64,000 nucleotides of DNA from Synanceia verrucosa (Eukaryota; Chordata; Actinopteri; Perciformes; Synanceiidae): NCBI GenBank assembly GCA_029721515.1, contig CM056564.1, positions 5,313,011 through 5,377,010 on the forward strand, given 5' to 3'. The notes below the pieces were generated by a model. The model worked only from the letters and a program-made list of their open reading frames with translations. It was not told the DNA's origin and ran no database searches. Positions 38,901 through 51,900 of the stretch are shown in pieces. Numbering within the stretch: position 1 is the first letter of the stretch; each line of letters begins with the position of its first letter. The position numbers and the translations under genes were made by a program.

Positions 38901-41900
38901 TTAACTGAAGTATTTATTGATGTATATTATAATAGAGCGCTTGAGGTATGAATAATAAAACCCAGAAATGAAATTTAAATGTGTGAGCTTAAGATATTTT
39001 TACCAAAGCATCTAAACAAGATGACAAATTGTCAACAGAACAGGTTCACCTTCCCAGGCTTGTTAGAATAGGACAGAATAGAATTACTTTATTGATCCCA
39101 ACCTGGGAAATTACTTTGTAGCAACAGCAAGAAATGCAATCACAGTACAAACAATATACAGAAGAGAAAAAAAATATTACTATTTACAATTTAAGTATAA
39201 TACAGAAGTGCAGTATTAAAGGTATAAAATGTATGTACTGTTAAATATTATGGCTCATGGTGATAGTCATTGTGCAAATAAACAAATGGGTGCAGTGAAA
39301 TACAGATGAACAGTAGGTAATGATATAACAGTTATGGTCAGAAGGAGTGCAAATAGCAGTAAGTTGTAGTGAAATGAAGATGAACAGTATGTCATGATAT
39401 GGCATTTTTAACTCTATTAACAGTGCAAATAAACAGTCAGGTGCAGTGAAATAAAGATAAACAACAGGTTATGATACAGGTATGACTATAAATAATGCAA
39501 ATAAATAAACAGTCAGGTGCAGTGAAATAAAGATAAACAGTAGTTTATGATACAGGTATGACTGTAATAGTCCAAATAAATTAGCAGTAAGGGGCAGTGA
39601 ACCAAGATGAACAGAATGATATGTTATGATATGTTATGGCAATTTTACTGTAGTGTTGTGTGTACAGTCATTCAAACATGGTGTTAAAACATGAGCCTTT
39701 TACCTCTGCTATTACACTGCTACCTGTCTGACTCTAAGGAAGATTGAGAACAGGATGGTTTCACTGAACACTGTAATTTGGCTTCTATCTGAGGCTTCAG
39801 AGGATCTTTCAAACATGCCACAAACACATAAGCCACAGCTTTTTCCAGCTTTAGCTCATTCACTTTGATCTTCATGAAGTTTTAATGGACCAGATGGATT
39901 AAGATTTCATGATTCTGACCACATAAAGGTTTTATTAACCGTGACTCTCTAAAGTTTTTATCAGATGGGACCATCAGAGTGGCTCAAGGGTCAAAGGTCA
40001 CAGATTATCAGTCTGCACCATCTGATTCCAGTATGCCACCTACACATAATGCATCACTGTCCTACTTCATGCTCTCTTCCAGTAGTCACTCAGATGAAAC
40101 AGTCAGATTAGACTGAAGAGATGAGACGTAAAGCTCATGTTGTTTAACAGCAGCTGTAACATCAGCTGTAATGCAGAGACTATGTTGATCAGTTTCACAC
40201 TGATAAGAGTGGATCATCAGAACAAAACATGCACAACTGTCTTTGACATCTAAATGTCCGAGCCATGTGGAAACAACCCCTCTCATGTCTGCACTCGAAA
40301 TGTGAAGCTAGAGCCAGTGGCTAGTTAGCTTAGCACAGCAAAAACCCTGAATCAGAAGGAAGCCTGGCTGGGTCCACTTATTTAATTATGTTATACTGTG
40401 CTCCTTTCACCCGGCCAGTAGCACATTGACTCCCTCCCAGTCCCAGTTACCAAAATGGATGAGGGTTGCGTCAGGAAGGGCATCCAGTATTAAAAAACTC
40501 ACGCCAAGTCTACAAGCAGATCATTTAGCTGTAGCGACACTGTAAGGGAACACCTGGAAACGACAGCAACAACGTTTTGTTCCTTTCAAAAGCATATGAA
40601 AGCAACAAGATGGGATGTGGCGGGAGACTAGCATTTTTCACATTTAATTTAAATTTTAAACTAAAACAGTAACTTTGGAAGAAAGCAACCTGCCATGGCT
40701 AACTCAGATTAGCTTTACAAACCTTAGAATACAATTTTACACCGACAGAAGATTTTTCCATCTATTAACTCATTGAGTGTCAGGTCTGTTATAAAACAGA
40801 AAGTGCCTTGTGCCAAGCATTTTTGGCCATTTTGAGTCATATTTCAAGACCCACAGAATATTTTGTACTATGACTCTGAAAACACAGAATTGCTCAAATG
40901 AAAGAAGAGACTCTCTGTTTCATCATGAAAAAAAATGTTTGTTTTTACCTTGTTCCATTTTTGTTTTATCAGAGGTAGAGTAGAGGACACTTCTTTCTTT
41001 GATCTCTGTGGTGTATAACATCTCTTTATGTTCCGATTATGTAACCCAGAAAACCCCGAATTACTCACAGGATGCATGAGAGCATCCTCTTATGCCCCTC
41101 CCCCCAAAAAAAACACTTTGATACATCAACGACACTTAAGCGTTGGATTTTAAATGACCATTATGCATCAATGGCACTCAAAGAATTACCTAAAGTGTAA
41201 TAGGAAGGGAGTCCTTTTCTGCACTGACCAAAAATTGTTTTAATGGACTTATGGACCTTAGAGTATTGTTTTACGATGGGAAAAAAATGTGAAATTGCCC
41301 CTTGTGTTTCTGCTGTGTCCTCCTCTAGCTGTAAAGCTGGAAGTGAAGATTCAACTTGGTAGAGGCCTGATAAATCATTAGTACAGAAGATGTAAATGGC
41401 TGTGCTTGCAATATTTTTTATGTCGTTATCTTGCGATAACAAGGCATGTTTTCTCATGAAAATGGGTTAATCTATGTTGAGAACATTTTTTGAGATAACA
41501 AGGTAAGTATTTTAGGTAGTTTTTGTAGTTGGAAGGAAAACAGCAGCCTAATTAGCACCACAGAGGCAGTGGACAGCTCCACTTTAGGCTAAGTAGGGTT
41601 AAAGCTTTATCTGTGGGTTAATTACTGTAGACAACACTGTCAAACATGTACATTCACACAAAATACAGTTATAGGTCAGAAAAACAATGCATAATAATGT
41701 TCTCATTAAATTGTGAGCACTAATCTTGATGTTAGAGCTTGAGTGACGTCTGATGTGTTGTTGGAGATCAGTTATTGGTACTCCTTACTTAAATCAGTTG
41801 CTACAGCTGTCTATAGCTCTGATACACAATAATGATTAGTTACAAAAGAAACATGTATTTTTTGATAATAATCTTATTATCTCAAGATAATCTCATTATC

Positions 41901-42940
41901 TAGTGATTAAAAAATGACTAACGGCATACAAAAAAGTGCAAGAACTGTCATTCTCGGCCTCTGTACTTTAGCAATTCAAACACATGGGTGCTGCAGTATT
42001 TAGAGCCATCAATATACTGAACTGACCAATAAAAACATGATTTTTTTTGAAACACCAGATTTTGTCACAGAAAAGTGAAGGACTATCTGGGCGTTAGCTA
42101 TGCCATTATGGGCCATAGTAACATTTATATAGCACCTTCTGACCACTTAACGCAGCCATGCAAGAAAACAACCTGCCCATCAAGATCTGATCTATACTCA
42201 TTCACACCTCTTTGGTCTCTTATGGCTATAAAGAGTTTTCTGTTATCTACTCCATGCCATCCAGAACATTGCATAGCTACATCATCCATCCATCCATCCA
42301 TTTTCTATCGCTTATCCTCTCATAGGGTTGTGGGGGGGCTTCTTGCTGTGAGGCGACAGTGCTAAAAGACTACACCACCGTGCCGCCCTAGCTAAAGCAT
42401 ATCTAAGAAAATTAAAGCATGTGCTTTATTGTCACCACTCCTTTATCTGGCATACATTACCAGGAGTGTACATGATGCAGTTAAAGCAAGTTTACTGCAC
42501 TCCAAACTCCATACTTTTCTGTTGATCCCAGATCAGCATAATGTCACTGTTGTTAAACTTGTAATCACATACAGTAATTAATAAAAAAAAAAAAAAATCA
42601 TGTATGTGGTGTCTGTCCTCCTTTTATTACAATACGGAGCTTAACTTTAAATTATGTTACAGAATAAGTATTATTGATTCATATATTACTAATATAATAA
42701 TAATAATAATAATAATAATACAGAAAAAATGAGGATGTGATACATTGAGGTGCATCAAGAATTATTATTATTGTATACGTGTGTGTGTGTGTGTGTGTGT
42801 GAGCGTGTGCTTGTAAGTGCCGTGGGGCATGTTAGTGTAACTTCCTGTCTCCTAAAGGAAATTGTCTCGTCGTTCTTTGAGAACAGCCCTCGGGCCAACC
42901 TGAGGGCAAACACAACCTGACCCACTGCTGTGTGTGTGTG

Positions 42941-42971
<31 letters not shown>

Positions 42972-45900
42972 CCTCAGGCCTCAGTTTTTCCCAGAAGAGA
43001 TCTGGTAGAAAATCTGCTTTTGAAAACATGAAAACTTTGACCGATGTCAGCTATTTTAAGAAGCCATTTTTTTGTAGGTGGAGGAAAACTGATGAAACAA
43101 AGAAATGAAATCCTATAAATTTATCATGTGGGGTGTCTTTATCGGCACGGTGGTGCAGTGGTTAGCACTGTCGCCTCACAGCAAGAAGGTGCTGGGTTCG
43201 AATCCTGGCCCAGGGCCTTTCTGTGTGGAGTTTGCATGTTGTCTGTGTGGGTTCTCTCTGGTACTCTGGCTTCCTCCCACCATCCAAAAATATGTATGGG
43301 GATTAAGTTAATTGGCTAATTTATATTGACTGTGAGTGGTTGTCTGTCTCTTATTAGACTCTTAGACTTATTGGGATAGGCTCCCGCACCCCCGTGACTC
43401 TATGTGAGAATAGGTGGCAGAAGATAGATGGATGGATGGACTGTTTTATCACCACTGCAGACTGCTGCACATACAGACCTGTACACTCTTGTTTGGACAG
43501 AGAATTCTCCAGTTAGCCTATTTTCTTGTGGCCAGTAAACGCACCGATTAGCAATCCATCTCTGTCCTCAGACAGTGCAGTTTATAAAGTAATGCCTTTT
43601 AGGAAAACGCTTCACAAAAACACACTCGTGTGTCTCTCAGAGTGTCTGTGAATTGACACGTTTATGTGTGCTACAGTGAAACAATATTTTAGACCACACT
43701 GTACAGTTTGTGTTGGACCCTTCCTGAAGCAAATGTAGTAGAGTGAAAATCATAAGTTACCAAAAAAAACCCTCAAATAAAGTACAGATACTCAAAAAGT
43801 AAATGTACTCTGTTACTGTCCACCACTGCTTATCAGCATCAGTCTTGAACCTCACTGATGCTCTTACAGCTGGCATAGCAGCAGATTAATCACCAAACCT
43901 AACTGTTTTCTAACCTGTGCAGCTGTCACATATTCAGGTGTGCTCATTCTTTTTGCTGTGTTGTGAATGTCAGAATTTGGATCATGTATCAGTTCCTCAT
44001 GTCTTCTCATCTCTCTCTCAGAGCCCGGGGTGAGCAGGAACCTCCAGTTCCTCCAGCGTCCAGCCAGAGTGGCGGCTCTGCTGGGAACCGATGCTGTGCT
44101 GGAATGTTCCGCTTCAGGCTACCCAACCCCAAGCATCCAGTGGAGGAGAGGAGAGGAACTGATCCAGAGCTGGTCTGTCTGTTCATATCTGCCAACATAT
44201 TTCATGTTTAACCCTTGTGATAACCAACAGTATCTACGTAAGTTTTAGCCAGTAAAGCTCCAGGTGATCGCAGCATTTTCCAGTCATTAGAATAAATTTA
44301 TTACTATATACAGTATAGTATTCACATTGTCAAGAAATGTCATGAAATGACCAAAACAAATCATTGTGTTAGTAACCAGCACAGTATTTGGTGACTCACC
44401 ATCAGTGAGCCTCACTGTTGCTCTGGCAGATATCTTCCCTCATTACCATGAAAGCACCAGCTGAGAGCACTAGTAAAAACTGCAGGTTCTAGCTGTTTTG
44501 GGAAATTATTTTTGAGATGAAGCATACAAATTGTGTCCTCTGTAGGAACCACCAGGTTTAAACATGATGAGGAGTTTGAAAGTACTCATGGACACATTAA
44601 TTTATAGTTGTTTTTTTTGGTCTTTTCACCAGAAAATGTAGAAAACTACTGTATCCTTTAAGTGTGAGAGCTAACTTTATTGACTGACGAATCAACTCTT
44701 CCTCTCTCTGCAGGAACAAAAAATACTCTCTGCTGGTGGGCAGTAATCTGATCATCAGGAGCGTCACTGATGACGACTCTGGCAGTTACAGCTGCACAGC
44801 ATCCAACAAGAACCACAACATCACTGCACACACAGAGCTCAGTGTTCTAGGTGAGTCAGCGCACATGTTTCTTTTTTTTTGGAGTGTCTTTGCCTTTGTT
44901 TTGATGGCAACAGTAGAGAGATGACAGGAAATGAGGGGAGAAAGAGAAGAGGAGGAGTGATGTCTCCTTACCCTTTTTGGAGCTGGTTTTAAAACATTTT
45001 TTTTTCATAAATAACTCTTTTTTGCTCTGCACGTGATTTATAGGAATCATTAGGATGTATCGCTTACTAGACTGGCAGGACAAACAGATAGATTACAGAC
45101 AGACAGACAGACAGTGTGCTGTGCTTTATAAAATATAGTGTTGGTGGATGAGAGACTGTGGACAGAGTAGATCTAAATATTGCTTTTGTACATCATATTT
45201 GTGCTTGCTGAACAGCTGTGGACCTATTGATAAAGTGCTGGCTCTTTACTTGTGAAGGTTTTTTCATACATACAGTTGCGTCGTTGGGCTTGTTTTACCA
45301 GGTTCATGTCACTGTCCTCATCACAGCCACTCTGATCTGCTCCCTGACTTCATTTCCCGTGTGAGTGTCTAGTTGGAGGAGCTCCAACACAGAGTGGAGA
45401 TGCTGCAGCTTATAATAAAATACACAAAAGCACAAAAAAGTCAAGTCAATTTAATTTGTACAGCCCAATATCACAAATTACAAATTATCCTCAGAGGGCT
45501 GTACAGGATATGACCCCCTTTGTCCTTTACAAACAACCCTCACATTGCCTAAGGAAAAAATCTCCCCCCCAAATAATTAAAAAAAATACTGAGTAACAAC
45601 AACGAAGATCACACACAGACACTCCATATGACAACAGTTAATGCATATGAAATAATATGGAGAAAAAGTGTCCAAGAAGATGAAGAGCAGCATCAAGCTG
45701 GAAGCAATGGATTCTGGGTAGCATGTCCTCCTCTCCACCACACCAAACAGGAGAAGCCTCAGCAAGATGTCCTCATCACCACCATGTCACTCAGTACTAA
45801 AATAGGAAGACTGGACGGTGCAGCCTCTACTCCACCAGGTAAACTGGATCCATGGATATCTGTGAGATGAGAACATACAGGGACTATGAGGCACAAAGAT

Positions 45901-48900
45901 GCTTAGGCTTAGAGAGGAAACACATCCTCTTCTCCACTACTCCAACAGTTAGTGACCTAAGCAGCATCACCTTTTGAATAACACAACCTCCTGCCCACCA
46001 AGTAGCCTCAGCTCGTGGATACCTGCCGGATGAAAAAGCACCAGGACTCCAGGGAAGAAGTTTAGTTAGTAACACGGCTTAATGGGACATGGAGGATCCA
46101 GATGAAGAGGAAGAGGAGCTCAGTGTGTCAAAAGAAGTCCTCCAGGATTTTAGACATAAAAATTATTTTAATCTGATAAAAGAGCCAAAAACATCAGAGA
46201 TTTTATATGAACTGGATCCGGATTGACTTGCTGTTTGACATTTAGTCTCTGATATTGTTTGTGTGAAGAAGAGACAATGAGGAAGGTGGCAGCTGATATG
46301 ATATATTTAAGATTACATGGTAGCAGGTAGACTGGATGATCCCACCTAAAGCTAATTCTACCATTGAGCTTAAAACTATAACTACACTTACACTTTGGAT
46401 GAACCTCCTCACTTTCCAAACTCACATAGGTCCTCATACAGATAGAAGGTAAAGAGCACACACACACTCACACACCTCCAGTGCTCAGTATTGTGTGGAA
46501 AATAAAAGCATGGAGCTGTGTCATTTCTCAAAGCTCCCCAGGGAGAAAATACAAAACATCCTGACTGGAAACCGTTAACAGCCTGACATCCCCCAGAACA
46601 ATAAAAATAAATAAACTAGAATGAAATCCCAACGCTGACAGTAGCCCTCCTGTCTGCAGACATTCTCATCCAGAATCAAATGCAGTCATGAAATATAAAA
46701 TTGCCGCCCGCTGTTTGCTTCAGGAGGTTTTCATAAATAGAAAATGTTGGTATTTATTGTCTGACTGCTCCCCAGCTGCTGCTGGATCCACACTGCTGCT
46801 GCCTGTGTGTTCAGGTGAGCTCGACAGGAAGTCAGGCGATTCAGAGGGCGTTCAGATCGAAAACAGCCCTCCTCTGAAGCAATGCTAGGGTCTGTGATGG
46901 AGGTTTCGTCTGGTTTCAGATACAGGGACACATGAAATACTTGAAGTCCAGCTTGATTTATACATTACATATTACATTTCAAGCCTCACCAGTGGTTTGA
47001 AATGGTTGACACTTCCTATGTCTTGGTTATGGCGTGCCCCCCTTCTCATTGGGAACCGTTGTGGATGGATTAAAGCAGATTGGATTATATTTGACTATTG
47101 TATTTCTATTTTCTTTTGCTATCCAAAAAATTCACAGCAAGAAGGTACCGGGTTCTATTCCCAGCCCGGGCTTTTCTGTGTGGAGTTTGCACCCGTGTCT
47201 GCGTGGGTTCTCTCTGGTACTCCGGCTTCCTCCCATCATCCAAAAACATGCATGGGGATTAGGTTAATTGACTTAAATTGACCGTAGGTGTGAATGTGAG
47301 TGTGAGTGGTTGTCTGTCTCTATGTGTCCTGTGATGAACTGGAGACTGGAGGGTGTACCCTGCCTTTCACCCTAAGACAGCTGGGATAGACTCCAGCCCC
47401 CCCATGACCCTATGAGAGGATAAGGAGTAGAAAATGGATGGATGGATGGATGTTCACTTCTCCCATCGGAGTTAACAGTGTCAGGACATGTGTTTGGTCT
47501 CCTAACAGGCACAAACATAAAACTGACCCTGGGAATGGATTATAGAGTCTAAGCAGCTTGTCAGGCAGGGTGCTGGTTCCACTTTTTAGCCTGAGGACCC
47601 TGCATTCTTTTTTTTTCAAACTTTATTTTTGTTTTTATTAAACAGGTAAATAAACAGACATACAAAACCCCCCACCCCAAGGCTCTATAGAGAGAAGAAA
47701 AAAGAAGAAAAAAATTCAACACTCTCATGACAGGGTCTCATTATAAAGCATATATCAAATAAACAACAAATTTACCTGCAATCATTTTCTCAGCAGAATC
47801 AAAGTTTTTGTTACGCTCAGGTGATCGTCAATTAGACCCTAATGACAAGCCCTCCACATACTGTACTCTATGAAGGGACTCCATGGCTTATCACCAGGCA
47901 ACAGCTACATCAGATTTGTTTGTTTTTTATTTTTAATGAAAGTGAAGACAGTTTTTTTCTGCAAACCGAGAGTTGAAATCAAACAGGAGCAGCTGTTGTT
48001 TGTTTGACTCTCAGGAGAAAATCTGCAAATTAACCTTGGGGTGTTTCCAACTGGGCCTCCCTGCTCATCTCTGTCCTTTCATGTCTTTGTCTCAGTGTCC
48101 CCTCTGAGTCTGTCCCTGTCTTCACATCACATTCACATTCTGTTAACGCTGTGCTCTCAACAGTCGCTGCCTGCAAACATCACACAGTCACTATGTGCAC
48201 ATGGACGAGCTTAATCGTATAATAAAGGTATTTAAAACGTATCATATTCATATGCACAGGCTGAGGATCGTATAGGGACTGGATTCGTAAATACGATAGG
48301 AACCCCTGGCTTAAAATGTTGTGAACGGGATTGTATCGTACATGCTTGAGAATTTCCGCCGGGGATTTCACGCAGAAGTGGATGTAGGCGCCAACGCTGT
48401 CATAAATAGTAATGTTGTTGCTGGAAAAGTCAAACAATACCATGGCTTCGAAGAAATCAATAACTCACTGTTGGACGGACTAAGAGACGAGGAGGTCATT
48501 ATTTATTGTTGTTGTTAAGTAGCCGTCAACCGGAAGTCGTTCTAACTCCACTTGTTGAAAGGGCTACAGCACCACCTAGGGTTACGGAATCAGCCAATGT
48601 GCTAACCATTATCTGAATTAAACAAACTCCATGTGTACTTGGATTTTGGGACAGACCACCCGCTGAGTTGCAACACTGAATTTGGCGAAATCCAGTACGA
48701 TCCAGTACAGGAAGTGCTGTGTTCTGAGGTGTCATATTAGCGCCACGAAATTCGTAACTGCTCACATGATCGTAAGACAATCATATATAGAACAAGGAGA
48801 CGAGGAGTTTAATATTTATTGTTGTTGTTAAGTAGCTGTCAACCGGAAGTAGTTCAAACACCAATTGTTGAAAGGGTTACAGCGCCACCTAGCGTAGCGG

Positions 48901-51900
48901 AGTCAGCCAGGTTGCTGACAATTATAGTGCTGTGTTCTGACGAGTCATATTAGTGCCACAGAAATTTGACATTGGTCGCATGATCTTAAGATAATCATAT
49001 ATAGAACAATCATTTCAATAACTTCATTTTTAAAAGGAATTTTCAAATCAAGGGACTAAAGACTGTGACTACTATTTAACTCTTTAGGTGCCCGCCATGC
49101 CTTAAACCAGTGTTTTTGGCCATTTTCAGTCATATTTCAAGACCCACAGAATATTTTGTACTATGTCTCTGAAAACACTGAATAGCTTAAATGAAAGAAG
49201 AGACTCTCTATTTCATCATGAAAAAAATGTTTGTTTTTTTCTTTGTTTCATTCTTGTTTTATCATAGGTAGAGTAGAGTACACACACCAAAATCACAACT
49301 TTCTCACGATTCTCTTTGTTTTGCTCTTGAATCCACTTCCTGTTTTGCTCTCTGTAGTGTATGCTGTCTCTTTATGTCCCCACTACAAATCCCAGAAGCC
49401 CCTAAATTACTCAGAGGCTGTGTGAGAGTGCCCTCTTGTGCCTTCTGCTGAAAAACACTTCGACTTATATGTCAATGGCATTCAAGTGTTGGATTTTAAA
49501 TGACGTACAAATACGTCTTTTGCACTCAGAGTTAAGAGTTAACTAACATGAACCCTTAGATCCTTACTTATTCCAAATGCATCTCAAAATCATATCTTTA
49601 ATTTTAAAATATAATTGTTGCTAACCATGAATTTTTAAATTTACAGTTTCACAAAACAAGCAGAAAAAAGTATCAAAACACACTATAATTTTTGATTGAG
49701 ATGTTTAATCGCAGTTCTTTTCTGTCATTCCTGAAGAGAAAAATGTGTGTTTTAGTGGTTGTTTGTTATTCTGGATTCACTTCTGACTCCCCCACACCTC
49801 CAAAAAAGTTGTCGATGCCAGGAAATTAGACCGTGCATTGATCAAAAGCTGTCAACAAAGGGACTTAACTCTATCCACAGTGAGTAGGTGTCTTCATTGG
49901 CTTCAATCACCAGCCTTTTTTTTTCTCAAAAAAACCCCATGTAGCAGTGGTGACTAAAAAGAAATGATGGAAATGAAGATAAAATGGCTGGAAGGAAGAA
50001 AGGGAGTAAGAAAGAAAGAAAGGAATAAACCAGTTAAAATAAATCCCATTTTTAAAGCTCATATGACGCATTTGTTAAACACATGGAGGCTAAGGCTGTA
50101 GATGTTTTTTAATCAGTTTTACTGTCACTTTCTTGATGTTAAATAGGCTTTGATATTACATTTCAGAGCTGACACACAAGGATTTAAGGTTTTTCTTATC
50201 ATGACAAGCCTGCAGCTATCTGAATGAACTCAGATTTATTTATTCATCTCTCCATCTGGCCACTCGCTATCTCTCTGTGACTCATCTGCAAATTAAATGT
50301 ATTGGATAAGGTGAACGTTCACTCACACACAACATGTTAAAAGTTGCACAACAACTCATGTCATAGTCACAGCTCTGCTGCTCTATTTTCATATAGTTTC
50401 ATTTGTTTGGCTGAACACACTGCATTAGGAGTGAATCTGAATTACTGTGCCCTTCAGTCTTATAATTTTAGAATTAAAATATTTTAGTTAGAAAAAAAAC
50501 ATTCAATCTCTTTGTCATTTTAGTTGTCATATATATTTTACATTATATTTCGACTGTTTTTTAAGAATTTTGAATTTTACATTGTTTATGTCCTCATAAA
50601 CTCTTCCCACCAAGAACATACAAAAATAAGTTTGACAGAGGTTAATCCTGTTTAATGGATAATTATTATGTAGTAATTATGCAACAGATGGAAAGGTTGG
50701 CTGTTGTGGAACACGTGACAAGCTCACTTCTCCAGTCTCTGTCTTGCATTTACATTAAGCCAATAAAGAAGAAATATGCTGTGCTAATATGCTCCATTAC
50801 ATTTTTTTTTTTTTTCCCAAATGGAGGCAGTTAGATGCTGATGAACATCCACAATGTTGTGATGTATGGAGGTGTGTGTTTTCGGACTCCACAGGGCAGT
50901 GACCGTGATTAGATGATTAGGATAACGAATGTGTGTGTTCTTTCCCATAATAATGAGTGCAGCCCGGCTCATTAGCCACTTCCTGTTAGCGGCTTAATGA
51001 AAGCAGTGAGAAACATAGCAGGCACTGCAGCTATCAGTCATGTTCAGTATGCTCCTGACAGCGCTAGCTGCTAGTGCTAGCGCTGGACATTAATGAAAAA
51101 AAAAAATGAATACAGGGTGGACAAGAGACTGTCCTTTAACCATAGAGCCATGGGGGTGAACTCATATAACATGACCAGCTGCTACAGACATAGTTATAAT
51201 GTTGTTACATTGTTATTTCAAGGGTTTATAATATTGTTATAAAGTGTGTGTAGGGTGTTTTAGTAGTGTCATAAAGGTGATAAAGTGTTGTTAGGGTATT
51301 ATAGTGTTATTATGGGTTTTTTATGTTGTTGTTGTTTTAAGGGATTTATGTGTTGTCAGAATAGTGGTACAGCATTTTTAGGGCAATTTAGTATTGTTAT
51401 GGGGTAGTTACATTGTTGTTTCAAGGGTCAACATTGTTGTTTTGAGAGTTTTATGTGTTGTCATAAGGGTGTTATAGTGTGCTTATATGCTATAAGTATG
51501 GAATGGTGGGGGCAATACATGTAGTTACACAATTTTTAATTTAATTTCATTTTTTTTTTCCAAATGCTGAGCAAAAGTCAGAGTGGTTTGTCTAATAAAC
51601 ATCAACAGCTGGCACTTGGAAATATTCCTTCCATCCTGAGAGCAGTCAACATATATATTTAAAAAAAGGAAGGAAAAGAATCAGACCTCTGTAGCAGCTG
51701 CAGAACTGTAAAAACTCTGACCAATCCCTGCCTTTCTGTCTGAATTGTAAGAACCAATCAGATGCCTTCATGCCTCGTCTTGCCCGTGCCCCTCTCTGTC
51801 TCTCATCACCAATATTCAGCACACTCTTCTGCAGAAATAGAGTTTACAGGAGGCGTGGCTTTAGATGGAGCACTGACCAGAGGGGGAGAAAGGGATGGAG

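Larger units (their letters stand above)
36303..44021 (+). other. dcc: dcc intron between Ig2 exon and first Ig3 exon
   Basis: This 7.7-kb intron has a GTGATT donor and a CTCTCAG acceptor. It holds a probable MITE, a minisatellite, TTAA-MITE copy 3, two SINEs and several short microsatellites. The interval 36.4-37.5 kb has no recognised repeat and 37.0-37.3 kb looks like ordered, mixed-composition unique sequence. Confidence 0.85.

Noticed and set aside
42105..42200. Short ACATTTATATAGCACCTTCT match to the second SINE type
   Set aside because: Only a short stretch agrees and the tRNA-like head is not recognisable, so it was not called.
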